Source of the DNA: Flavobacterium sp. CF108
GTDB lineage: Bacteria > Bacteroidota > Bacteroidia > Flavobacteriales > Flavobacteriaceae
Length of the DNA: 64,000 nt
Assembly: GCF_900129795.1 (NCBI RefSeq)
Contig: NZ_FQWW01000003.1
Span: 558,001-622,000, forward strand
Direction of reading: 5' to 3'
A model generated the notes under the pieces. That model worked only from the letters and a program-made list of their open reading frames with translations, searched no databases and was not told the DNA's origin. The position numbers and the translations under genes are program-made. Numbering within the stretch: position 1 is the stretch's first letter; every line of letters begins with the position of its first letter. Below, piece after piece: positions 7,708-17,700 of the stretch.

Positions 7708-8597
7708 AATGCAGGATATTTAATTTTTTTTCGATTTCCTGTAAAACATTGTTGGAGTGAACTGGCAGTCTTTTGTAAAGCAACCATTAAAGGACTTTTC
7801 TCATCTTTAAAATAAACCGTTCTGGTTAATATTTGTAATAACTCTGCCTTAATAACAGTGTTTAATTCTTGTTCATCAAAACGCTGCATGATATCAAAGA
7901 CTTTTTCATCTACGATAGGACGAAAAGGTTCCATAATATCGTCGGCAAGGGCAAAAGCATTGTATTTACTTTTGTGATGGATTCCTAATGTATTCAGCAG
8001 CCCGCTTCCAGAAAGAGCTCTTGCAGTTGCAGCTCTTAAAATTGCATAACCATAATTCAGAAAATTATTAGGGTAGTCACCATATCGTTCTCGTTTTATC
8101 CCATCAAATTCTAAATTTGGCTGAGGGAAATATTTCCAGTATTGCTGCGCTGCAACTCCTTCCATATTAGATGAATCCCCGCTTAATACTTTACTGGCCA
8201 GAAATACAAAACTATTTTTGGAATTAGTTATTTTTTCGAGTAATTGGCCTTGGTTTTTAATTTTTTCAATTATAGTTTGCTGCCATAACTGCTTTTTTAA
8301 CGGTATAGAAGCATCAATTTGATTTTTGAATATTTCCTGTTGAATATGATGACTGTTAAGATTTAAAAGCATTCCGTTAGGGAGGTGATTCTTTCCGCAG
8401 ATAATAATAGAAGTATTGTTATCAACAAGTAAATTCATAGCAGGAATACTGAGGTAGATTTCATTATGATCAAGTATAAGAAAGCCAATATCCTCAATAG
8501 GAATAGTGCTCTCTTTCATTTCTGATTTTAGTACTAATTGATTATTTTTTACAGTTATCGAAAACTTGTTTTCAATTAAAATAGATTTTTTTAGCAT
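7683..8597 (-). CDS. cas1: CRISPR-associated endonuclease Cas1
   Basis: A 304-residue type II Cas1, the integrase that inserts new spacers. The metal-binding residues are visible: E146 in NMEGVAAQQYW, His 207 or 208 in LGIHHKSKYNAFALADD, and E223 in IMEPFRP. The length is normal for type II. It is the first gene of a leftward cas1-cas2 pair with its own upstream region. No csn2 or cas4 is present, which fits subtype II-C. Unlike the common cas9-cas1-cas2-array order, the array here separates cas9 from the adaptation genes, and the two blocks face each other. Confidence 0.96.
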   Translation of the reverse strand: MLKKSILIENKFSITVKNNQLVLKSEMKESTIPIEDIGFLILDHNEIYLSIPAMNLLVDNNTSIIICGKNHLPNGMLLNLNSHHIQQEIFKNQIDASIPLKKQLWQQTIIEKIKNQGQLLEKITNSKNSFVFLASKVLSGDSSNMEGVAAQQYWKYFPQPNLEFDGIKRERYGDYPNNFLNYGYAILRAATARALSGSGLLNTLGIHHKSKYNAFALADDIMEPFRPIVDEKVFDIMQRFDEQELNTVIKAELLQILTRTVYFKDEKSPLMVALQKTASSLQQCFTGNRKKIKYPALWSLTDIE

Positions 8598-8939
8598 AAA
8601 TTTAATTTGAAATTATAAATAATCGTTTCCTCTGCCTAAATATGCATATTTAAATTATTTGTATAAAGTTCGGCTTTAAAGAAATGTTGTTTTTACGGTT
8701 TTCCATAATTTACGATTTTAGTTTCAATATTAATAGAAACAAAACCTGGCGATAAAGAAGAAAAATTCGTCTTTGTAACTTTAGCAGCAATTGAAAAAAG
8801 GAACGAGAGTTAAGTGATATGAAAGAAAACTTACTGTAATTAAACAAAATTGAATAGGCAAATGAAATAAAAAAGACAGTTTTAAATTACATATTGATAC
8901 ATTTCTTAGATTTGTATAACCACTCAAAAACTTTTAATC
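8598..8939. other. Intergenic region between cas1 and the YheT-like gene
   Basis: This 342-base AT-rich stretch separates two divergent genes and should hold both promoters. For the rightward gene there is an exact TAnnTTTG match, TAGATTTG, at 8907-8914, 25 bases before the start codon. No comparable element was found for cas1. No ORF or RNA structure is evident. Confidence 0.6.
8907..8914 (+). promoter_or_regulatory. Promoter -7 element for the YheT-like hydrolase gene
   Basis: TAGATTTG matches the Bacteroidota -7 consensus TAnnTTTG and lies 25 bases upstream of the ATG at 8940. The -33 element is not obvious. Confidence 0.5.
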
Positions 8940-9926
8940 ATGCCGGTAATTGAACAATCAGAATATAATTTTCCTTCTATTATTCATCGCAACAGGCACG
9001 TTTCGACTATTTATGCTGCGTTGTTTAAAAAGTTTGATGTTCCAGGATACACAAGGGAAAAACTGGAATTGAATGACGGTGATTTTATCAATATTGATTT
9101 TCTTATAAATGATCCAAAAAAAGCAGTAATTCTGTGTCATGGTTTAGAAGGTGATTCCCGAAGAACGTATAATAATAGCTGCGCGGCTTATTTTCAGCAA
9201 AAAGGATTTTCTGTTTTCGCATGGAATAACCGTACCTGCGGAGGAGAAATGAACCGCCTTCCGAGACTGTATCATCACGGAGCAGTTGATGATCTGGATG
9301 AGGTGGTTCAGTTTGTTTTGCGAAAAGGATTTGAAGATGTTTATATGATTGGATATTCAATGGGAGGTGTTCAGCTTCTGAATTATTTTGGATGGACAAA
9401 AATCGATGAACGCATAAAAGCCGGAGTTTCTATTTCTGTGCCAACGCATATTGCAACAAGTGCCGAGATATTGAAACAAGGCTTTAACAGGGTATATTTA
9501 AAGAATTTTACAATTGATATTAAGAAAAAGCTGAAATACAAAGCGGCACAATTTCCTGATTTTATAAACCGTGATCAAATTGATAAAATTACTTCTTTTG
9601 ATGAGGTTGACCAATATTTTACAGCACCGCTGCACGGATTTGCAAGTCGTGACGATTATTACCAGCGAGTTTCTCCTGAATTTTCACTTAAAAATATTAC
9701 TACTCCGGTTTTAATTATTAATTCTTTAGATGATCCTTTTTTAGGTGAAAGATGTTATCCAAGAGCCATAGCGCAAGAAAGCGAATATGTTTATCTGGAA
9801 ACGCCAAAGTATGGCGGGCACTGTGCTTTTCCGCTGCGAAACTCAACGTATTCTTATGCAGAAAAAAGAGCGTATAAGTTTTTTAAATCTTATAGAACTA
9901 CGGAGAATAGTAAAACGGAATATTAG
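8940..9926 (+). CDS. YheT-like alpha/beta hydrolase
   Basis: A 328-residue cytoplasmic alpha/beta hydrolase of the YheT (UPF0017) type. AVILCHGLEGDSRRTY gives the oxyanion-hole region; MIGYSMGG contains the nucleophile S140 in G-x-S-x-G; LIINSLDDPFLGER carries the likely acid Asp; and YGGHCAFP carries the late His. N-terminal SIIHRNRHVSTIY is typical of the family, which usually acts on esters or lipids; the real substrate is unknown. No signal peptide is seen. It meets the phosphopantetheinyl transferase gene tail to tail with a four-base overlap, so it is probably not part of the biosynthetic operon. Confidence 0.88.
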   Translation: MPVIEQSEYNFPSIIHRNRHVSTIYAALFKKFDVPGYTREKLELNDGDFINIDFLINDPKKAVILCHGLEGDSRRTYNNSCAAYFQQKGFSVFAWNNRTCGGEMNRLPRLYHHGAVDDLDEVVQFVLRKGFEDVYMIGYSMGGVQLLNYFGWTKIDERIKAGVSISVPTHIATSAEILKQGFNRVYLKNFTIDIKKKLKYKAAQFPDFINRDQIDKITSFDEVDQYFTAPLHGFASRDDYYQRVSPEFSLKNITTPVLIINSLDDPFLGERCYPRAIAQESEYVYLETPKYGGHCAFPLRNSTYSYAEKRAYKFFKSYRTTENSKTEY

Positions 9927-10726
9927 TAATTTCTTTTTTGAGTCATTTCCAGTAAATTTTCCATACTATCCGGAATCATATATAATAACAGATTGTCTGA
10001 AGTTGTTGGAAGCCCCTCATAGGAAACGGCGCCCAAATACTGCTCGGCAAAATCAAAACTATATACCTGCCAGTTCTGCGTGTTTTTTACCAGTTTAAAT
10101 TCTAAATTGTGCTGTCCGTCTGTGCAGGGAATATATTTAAAATCTTCATCAATTCCTTTTCCTAATGCTTTCACAAAAGCTTCTTTGCGTGTCCATAACG
10201 TATAAAACATGGTTTTTTTATCATCAGCATTCTGAATCATTGACCTTTCGTGATCGTCAAAGATATCCGGAAGCAGGTTTGTGAATTTAAAATCGTTAGA
10301 TAAAAATTCAATATCCAGCCCCACTTTTTTATGTGAAACCGCTATCGCCGCATAATCTTCCGAATGCGAGATATTGAAGTGCAGCCACGGGTGTGAGGCT
10401 AGATATGGTTTTTTATTAAAGTCATAATCAAGATGAATATTTTTTATATCTGATTTTGTGTAAGCTCCTAAAATAAGTTTTAAAATCGATCTGTATATAA
10501 TGAATCGGTCCCGGTCTATTTCCTTATAAAAACGTTTTGCTTTTTTGAGTTCAGGTGAATTTAGAAACTGCGATAAATTAGATTTAAGCTCAATGAAACT
10601 GGGCAGATAAATACTGTAAATGATGATGTCACTAGTATCTAAAGAATATTCTTTACCAGAAACCAATGTAGCGCCCTTTATATCCGAAAAAGAGATAAAG
10701 AGCTTAGATGTTTTCATTTTTTTCAT
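9923..10726 (-). CDS. 4'-phosphopantetheinyl transferase, Sfp type
   Basis: A 267-residue Sfp-type enzyme that moves phosphopantetheine from CoA to the conserved serine of carrier domains. PWLHFNISHSEDYAAIAV, the metal-binding VGLDIE (135-140) and WTRKEAFVKALGKG (178-191) are the three family motifs. It is the last gene of the leftward NRPS-PKS operon and overlaps the NRPS stop by 23 bases; an internal Met at residue 4 is an alternative start. The position suggests it activates the three carrier domains encoded upstream. Confidence 0.94.
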   Translation of the reverse strand: MKKMKTSKLFISFSDIKGATLVSGKEYSLDTSDIIIYSIYLPSFIELKSNLSQFLNSPELKKAKRFYKEIDRDRFIIYRSILKLILGAYTKSDIKNIHLDYDFNKKPYLASHPWLHFNISHSEDYAAIAVSHKKVGLDIEFLSNDFKFTNLLPDIFDDHERSMIQNADDKKTMFYTLWTRKEAFVKALGKGIDEDFKYIPCTDGQHNLEFKLVKNTQNWQVYSFDFAEQYLGAVSYEGLPTTSDNLLLYMIPDSMENLLEMTQKRNY

Positions 10727-13700
10727 CTAAGATGTCTTGAAGTAATCTCGCTAAAAATATATCATTTGGCGGGGCTACAATGTCTAAATGATTCCCAGAG
10801 ATATTATGAATAGTTACGCCTCCCAGCGCAGCCTTTTTCCAGCCAAGATGTGTAGGGTCAAGTCTGTAATTAATGTCATCTTTAGAGCGAAATAAATCGA
10901 CTTCAAAGTTTTGCGGTTTAAGGTGATAACGATCTACAATTTTTTTAACCATGCTGTCAGCTTCTATAAACTCTTTAAGCGCCAGTTCTTCTTGTTCGGT
11001 CATTTCATCTTTTTTACCAAAATGTCTTTTCAGGATATATTCTTTTTTTCCGTTAATACGCATTTTAAAAGCTTTCCAGCTCAATAACATTTCTTTTAAA
11101 AAATCTAACCTTCTATGCGTAATATCAAAGTATCTAACGAGTTGTTTACGTCTGTAACTTCCATAATAATAAGAAGAGTCCACATAAGAATCCAGTAATG
11201 CTGTTAAGCTTACTTTTCGTCCTTGTTCCTTTAATTGACGCGTCATTTCGAAAGCCACAATTCCGCCAAAAGAAAAACCAGCCAAAGCATAAGGCCCTTT
11301 TGGATTTACTTTTATAATAGCATCAATATAATGAGCAGCCATAGCTTCAATGGATTCGTACCAACCATCAAAACCTTTGGGTTTAATACCCTGAATGGCA
11401 TAAATAGGCTGATCTTCATCAAAGTGTTTACTCAAATTGATAAAATTTAAAACATTAAGCCCAGCTCCGTGAATGATAAAAAGAGGCACTTTATTTCCGC
11501 TTGGGCTTATAGGAACTAAACAATCAGAATAAATTTCGGTACCCGTATTCAGCAGTTTTGCAAATTTCTCAACAGTCGAATATTTAAATAATGCCGATAG
11601 AGGAATTCGTATACCAGTATATTTCTCTATTTCGATCATGACTTTTACTCCTTTAATGGAATGTCCTCCCATTTCGAAGAAATCACTAAAAATATCGATA
11701 TTCTCTAAACCAAGGCTTTCTTTCCAAATAGCAGCCACAATATTTTCTTCTTCTGTGCGGGGAGCAGTATATTCAAGTATTTTGCTTGTTTTATATTGTG
11801 ATAATGCTTTACGATCTATTTTGCCGTTAAGCGTTGTTGGTATTTTATCCAATAAATTAAAATCATGCGGCATTAATTGTGCAGGCAAACGTGCAGCCAA
11901 AGTTTCGCGCCATAAAGGGATTTGAATTTCGGCATCCTCTATACGGGAATCAGGAACAACATGAGCTATAAGAAAGTTTTCATTAGCTAATACAACAGCA
12001 TATTTTATACCGTCAAGCTGCAGCAATGCGTGTTCTACCTCACCGGGTTCAATACGCTGTCCTCTAATTTTAACCTGTTGATCCAGACGTCCTAAACATT
12101 CTATTTCATTGCTTGGAAGTAATCTTCCTAAATCACCTGTACGATAAATGATGTCGTCTTTATTAGTAGAAAAACCGTTTTTAATAAATTTTTCTGAGGT
12201 AAGTTCAGGTCTGTTCCAATATCCTTTTGCAACACCATCACCGCCTATGGCAATTTCACCAACCTTACCCGGAGCCACAAGCTGTCCTTGTTCATCAATG
12301 ATATAAATTTGTGTATTGGCAATAGGCTTACCAATAGTTATTAAAGTATCATCGGCTTTTACTTGTTTTACAGCAGAATATATCGTGGTTTCCGTTGGCC
12401 CATAAACATTCCACAGTGTATTACATTTACTTGTAAGTTCTCTGGCAAGATCTGCTGGCATTGCCTCACCGCCGCATAATGCCTTAAGCGGTAAAGGTTC
12501 ATCCCAGCCAGAATCCAAAAGCATGGACCAGGTTGTGGGAGTAGCTTGCAGAAAACTAATATTTCCCTTTTTTACTAATTCAAGTAAAAGTCGTCCATCT
12601 CTGGCAGTTTCCTGATCCGCAAGTATTAAAGTTGCACCTATAGTGAGCGGTAAATACAGTTCCAGACCAGCAATATCAAAAGAGATAGTAGTAATCGAAA
12701 GCAATCTGTCGTTTTTACTAATACCGGGTTCTAAAGTCATACTACAAAGTAGGTTAACTAAGTTTTTATGCGTTATAGGAACGCCTTTTGGATTACCCGT
12801 TGATCCAGAGGTGTAGAGTATATACGCCATATTATCAGGACTCACAACAGAAGATAACGGCGATGCATCATAATGGTTTAAGGATTCCATAGCATCTTCT
12901 ATAAAAAGCGTTTGCGGCCATGATGGCAAGGATGCAAATAATGTTTTACTGGTCAATAAAACTTTTGCTCCAGAATCAGTAAGCATAAATTCTAAACGGC
13001 CTTTAGGATATTCAGGATCCAGCGGAAGATAAGCCGCACCACACTGCATTATGGCTAACAAACTATAAAGCAGTTCCGGACTGCGCGAAACAGAAACAGC
13101 AATAATATCTCCGGACTGAACGCCTTGTGCTTTTAAATAATGGGCTAATTGATTTACTTTTTGGTGTAACTCCAGATAAGTAGTTTTTGTTTCATGAAAT
13201 TCTAAGGCTATGTTGGTTGGCGTAAGTTCAGCTTGTTTTTTTAATAACTCGGTTATGGAAACATCCGGATAAGATATTTCAGTATTATTTAGAGCTTCAT
13301 AATCAGCTAAATAATGACTTCCAAGGATGTCTGATAAAGGCTTATCTGCACCAGTTATTAATTTATGGATGATATCTTCAAAGGTATGCATCATTTGATT
13401 GATCGTTTCCGGCTTGAATAAAGTAGTATTATAAGACCATTGAAATATAGGCCCTTTTTTGGTTCTAAAAATATGAAGCTGAATTTCAAAAGTTGCATAT
13501 TCTCTCGGGTTAACCTTAAATTCATGGGAAAGTTCCGCAAATGAAAAATCGCTTTCTATATCCCGATTCATATCGGCTGTTAATACAGCTGGCACCAAAG
13601 GAATTCTGGAAGAATCTCTGGCAATAGCCAAACTTTTAAGAAGATGTCCAAAACTTACCTGCTGATTTTCGTAGGCATCAAATAATTGTGAATTTCTTTG

Positions 13701-14711
13701 TTTTAAGTATTCTAAGAAAGTAATATCGGGATTAATTTTACTGCGTAAAGGAAGCAGGTTTGCACAATCCCCAATCAATTGTTTCATGCCATATAATGTA
13801 TTTCCCGATGAAGGAAACCCAACAACTAAATCATTCTGACCCGTGATTTTGCATAAAAAAACTTCAAACGCAGCAAGCAAAGTGGTAACTAAACTGCAAT
13901 TAACACTTATGCCTATATTTTTTAAGGAATCGGTCATGGTATTATCAAAAGGAAAATCAATACGATTGCTATTATAAGTTCGCAAAGAAGGTCTTGGATA
14001 ATCCAGTGGTAATTCGATTGTAGGAGTCGATTCTTTATAAATAGTAAGCCAAAAATTTTCCTGCTGTTTGTGTTCATTCGTTTCCATAAATGAATTCGCT
14101 TTTTCGGCATATTCGCTAAAGCGTTCCGGATTTGGAAGGTTTGTTTTTTTGTTTTCTACAGAGGCAGAATAAAGTATACCAAGTTCTTCTAATATGATAT
14201 CGACGCTTAGTCCGTCTCCAACAATATGATGAATGGTTAAAGTTACCAGATATTCAAATTCGTCAATTTTAACCAAATTAACTTTGAATAATGGGCCGTT
14301 AACAAGATCAAAAAGTGCATTTACTTCTTCTTTCACTAAAGCTTCTATCGAAAGTTCTTTTTCAGCTGTATTTAGGTCTGAAAAATTATTATGTGAAATT
14401 TTAAAATCAATATCGCTGTAAATACACATATAGTGTCCGTCTGGACTAAAAACGGCTCTCAAGCATTCATGACGCTGCACTAAAGTTTTTACGGCCTGTT
14501 CAAATGTGTCTATTATTAAGTTGCCTTTCAATTTAATAGAAACAGACAGGTTGTACGCCTTATTAGCATCACTGCCTCCAAAAATACAATCTGACCATAT
14601 TTCCTGCTGTGAATTTGTGGTTTGAATTACTCTTTCAATTTCAGGTAAAAACGGATTAAATTGAACTTCAGTTTCAGTTTTTATTTGAGATTTATTTTTC
14701 ATTGTTATCAT
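10704..14711 (-). CDS. Non-ribosomal peptide synthetase, C-A-T-TE termination module
   Basis: A 1335-residue single-module NRPS. The condensation domain (about 20-460) has the active motif HHIVGDG at 161-167. The adenylation domain (about 480-970) has YTSGSTGNPKG at 633-643, YGPTETT at 770-776, TGD at 858-860 and the late NGKIDRK with Lys. The T domain carries S1018 in GGHS. The thioesterase (about 1070-1320) has nucleophile S1147 in GFSFGG. Specificity positions, aligned by eye to GrsA, read D679 I680 L683 Q722 L745 G747 V769 I777 Y778, similar to glycine codes. It should accept the chain from the hybrid protein encoded upstream, add one amino acid and release the product. The gene starts 52 bases after its upstream neighbour. 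Confidence 0.96.
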   Translation of the reverse strand: MITMKNKSQIKTETEVQFNPFLPEIERVIQTTNSQQEIWSDCIFGGSDANKAYNLSVSIKLKGNLIIDTFEQAVKTLVQRHECLRAVFSPDGHYMCIYSDIDFKISHNNFSDLNTAEKELSIEALVKEEVNALFDLVNGPLFKVNLVKIDEFEYLVTLTIHHIVGDGLSVDIILEELGILYSASVENKKTNLPNPERFSEYAEKANSFMETNEHKQQENFWLTIYKESTPTIELPLDYPRPSLRTYNSNRIDFPFDNTMTDSLKNIGISVNCSLVTTLLAAFEVFLCKITGQNDLVVGFPSSGNTLYGMKQLIGDCANLLPLRSKINPDITFLEYLKQRNSQLFDAYENQQVSFGHLLKSLAIARDSSRIPLVPAVLTADMNRDIESDFSFAELSHEFKVNPREYATFEIQLHIFRTKKGPIFQWSYNTTLFKPETINQMMHTFEDIIHKLITGADKPLSDILGSHYLADYEALNNTEISYPDVSITELLKKQAELTPTNIALEFHETKTTYLELHQKVNQLAHYLKAQGVQSGDIIAVSVSRSPELLYSLLAIMQCGAAYLPLDPEYPKGRLEFMLTDSGAKVLLTSKTLFASLPSWPQTLFIEDAMESLNHYDASPLSSVVSPDNMAYILYTSGSTGNPKGVPITHKNLVNLLCSMTLEPGISKNDRLLSITTISFDIAGLELYLPLTIGATLILADQETARDGRLLLELVKKGNISFLQATPTTWSMLLDSGWDEPLPLKALCGGEAMPADLARELTSKCNTLWNVYGPTETTIYSAVKQVKADDTLITIGKPIANTQIYIIDEQGQLVAPGKVGEIAIGGDGVAKGYWNRPELTSEKFIKNGFSTNKDDIIYRTGDLGRLLPSNEIECLGRLDQQVKIRGQRIEPGEVEHALLQLDGIKYAVVLANENFLIAHVVPDSRIEDAEIQIPLWRETLAARLPAQLMPHDFNLLDKIPTTLNGKIDRKALSQYKTSKILEYTAPRTEEENIVAAIWKESLGLENIDIFSDFFEMGGHSIKGVKVMIEIEKYTGIRIPLSALFKYSTVEKFAKLLNTGTEIYSDCLVPISPSGNKVPLFIIHGAGLNVLNFINLSKHFDEDQPIYAIQGIKPKGFDGWYESIEAMAAHYIDAIIKVNPKGPYALAGFSFGGIVAFEMTRQLKEQGRKVSLTALLDSYVDSSYYYGSYRRKQLVRYFDITHRRLDFLKEMLLSWKAFKMRINGKKEYILKRHFGKKDEMTEQEELALKEFIEADSMVKKIVDRYHLKPQNFEVDLFRSKDDINYRLDPTHLGWKKAALGGVTIHNISGNHLDIVAPPNDIFLARLLQDILDEKNENI

Positions 14712-14763
14712 AATTCTATTTTTAAAAGTAATTGCACAGTTTTTAAATTGACAATCTGAATTA

Positions 14764-17700
14764 TTAATTATGTTTATCTGACTCTAATAACATCGTTTTA
14801 TTAAACTTTCCTTTTTGAACAGGATCTTCAATAAACCATGCCGGATTTCCGTTTTCGTCCCGTCCCAGTTTACTGCCATGAATAGGAGGTTCGTTTGCCA
14901 TTATGGTATATTTCTTTTCTTCAGAATTAGTTTCAAGAAACAGCTGTCCGTTTATTTTTGAAAGGTCAAAAGCTTTTTCTTTTTTATGAGCGCCATTCGA
15001 TCCGTTTGTGCCGACTCGATTTTCAGGATTAAATGTAAGGGCATCAAAATGTTTTACTTTTAAATTGACGAATGAAGTACTTCCGTTTGCAGATGAACTT
15101 TGAAAACCTTGCAGTTGATCTACTTTTTGGCTCAAAAGCTGAATTTGCTGGATAATTTGTTCTAATGAAGTTTGATTTTGATTTACTGATAATGGAGCTT
15201 CATTTGTTAAAACAGAAGGCAGAACAGTTTGGTTAGAAACAATTTCGGTTTCTTTAATTTCAACTTCATTTTCTTCAGGAAGATTTAAATCAATATAATC
15301 TGCCAAAAGCAATGGAGTAGGATATCCTTCATTGAGTTGTCTAAAAGTGATAGGTAAATCAAATTCTTTTTTCAGTCTTCCTGATAATTGAGTGAGCGAT
15401 AAAGAATCCAATCCTAATTCCAGGAAAGTAATAGAAGCCGAATCAGGATCATAAGTTATGCCCGACGCTTCTCTTATAATTTCTGAAATTCTAACTGATA
15501 TAGATTCCTTTCTTGATTCTTTTGTTGTAGCAGGAACACTTTCTGTTTCTGCTGAAATGGCTATATTCGGAATTATATCAGAAACTGTACTTTTTTGAAC
15601 TATGGTTTCAATAACATTTAAAGGCTCAATCCAGCACGGTTTTCGATCAAAAACATAACCCGGTAATTCTATTTTTTGTCTTTGCTGTTCGTTGTAGAAA
15701 GATTTCCAATCTGGGCTTATTCCTTTTGCCCATAATTCACCAACAGTATTTAATAAAGTCGAATATTCATTGTCTTGTTCTTCTTTAGGAAAATTGATGC
15801 TCGAAAAAGCAGGTATAACTTTACCAGCCGCCTGCTGACGTGCCAGCGTAATAAGGGTTTGACCCGGGCCTACTTCTAATAAGATATAATCTTCTAATTC
15901 AAATGCAGTATCCATTGCATCGGCAAATCGTACCGTATTTTTTAAATGGCTAACCCAATAACTTGAACTTGTGGCTTCTGTATCTGTAAGCCAGGTTCCG
16001 GTTGCTGTTGAAATAATAGGAAGCCTCGGAATACTTAGTTTTATTTTTTCTATTTCATCTTTAAAAGAATCTAAAATTGGTTCCATCATAAAGGAGTGAA
16101 AAGCATGACTGGTAAGAAGCAGTTTGTTTGGAATATCCTGCGCATCCAATTCCTGATTAAATAAGGCAATATCCTCTTTTGTACCCGAAGCCACACAAAA
16201 CTGACTTGAATTTATGGCAGCTACAGAAAGTGTATCAGGAATCAGTTCATATAATTTTTCTACCGGAACACGTACCGCTAACATTGATCCGCCGGGAAGT
16301 TCGCTTATCAATTTCCCTCTAATGGCAACAATATGAAGGGCATCTTTTAAACTCATAATTCCGGCTAAATGTGCTGCTGCAAATTCACCAATACTATGAC
16401 CGCAAAGAAAAGTAGGTTTTATTCCCCAGCTCATCCATAACTGCGCCAGTGCATATTCTGTAACAAACAAACTTGGCTGCGTTAAGCGGGTATCTTTTAA
16501 GCGTGCTTCGGCCTCAGGCGAATTTGTTTTTGGATAAAGGATTTCGCGGATATCTAATTTTAAATCCTCCATCAGCAATTCGGCACATTTGTCTACGGCT
16601 TCACGATATACTTTTTCGTTATCATAAAGCGTTTTTCCCATTTGCAGATACTGTGCGCCTTGTCCCGGAAACAGAAATCCCATTTCACTAGGAACACTTT
16701 TTAATATGGAAGATTTAGTACTTTTTGCTTTTAAGGAAATTAATTTTTCGACCGCATCATCTGTAGAATTTGTTACCAAAAAGCTGCGTTGATTAAAACC
16801 CTCTCTCGTAATATTCAATGAATAAGCAATGTCTGCTAAAGGAATATTTCTTGATTTATCAATAAAATGACCCAATGCGTTTTCATAACCTAATAAACTG
16901 TTTTGGCTTTTTGCAGACCACATTAATAATTGAAGCGGTCGGCTAGCTGAAGAGGGTAAAGGTTCTGCTGTATATTCTTCAACAATGGCATGAACGTTTG
17001 TGCTGCCAATTCCGAAAGAACTTACACCGGCTCTTCTGATGCTGTCCGTTTCCCATTCAATTAATTTATTATTGATGTAAAAAGGACTGTTTGCAAAATC
17101 TATATTTGGATTGGGTTCGTTGAAATTAACCATTGGCGGAATCTGTTTATGGCGCATGGCTAATAATACTTTCATTAAACCCGCAACTCCGGCAGCCGCG
17201 GTGGTATGTCCCATATTGCTTTTTATAGAACCTAAAGCGCAATAATTGTTTTTTTCCTGTTTGCCATAGGCTATTTTAAGTCCTTCTATTTCTATTGGAT
17301 CTCCTACGGGAGTTGCAGTTCCGTGGGCTTCCATATAGCTGATTGAGGAGGGGGATATTTGGGCATCATTAAAAGCATTTATAATTGCTCCGGCCTGACC
17401 TCGCGGACTTGGTGCCATAAAACTACCTTTGTCTCCGCCGTCATTATTTACTCCAACTCCTTTAATTACGCCGTATATAATATCGCCATCTTTTTCTGCT
17501 TCTTCCAGTCTTTTTAGCACCACAACTCCGGCGCCATCACTAAAAACAGTTCCTTTTCCGGCAGCGTCAAAAGATCTTGTCGATCCGTCAGGGCTTTTGA
17601 TAAAACCGTCATCATAAAGATGACCGCTGTTTATGGGACACGTTACGCTCGATCCTCCTGCAAGGGCAATATCGCACATGCCGGTTCTTATGGCTTTTAC

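Noticed and set aside
9923-10098. Possible extension of the YheT-like gene or a small gene in the plus frame at 9787-10098
   Set aside because: It is a shadow of the hydrolase end and of the phosphopantetheinyl transferase gene read on the wrong strand.
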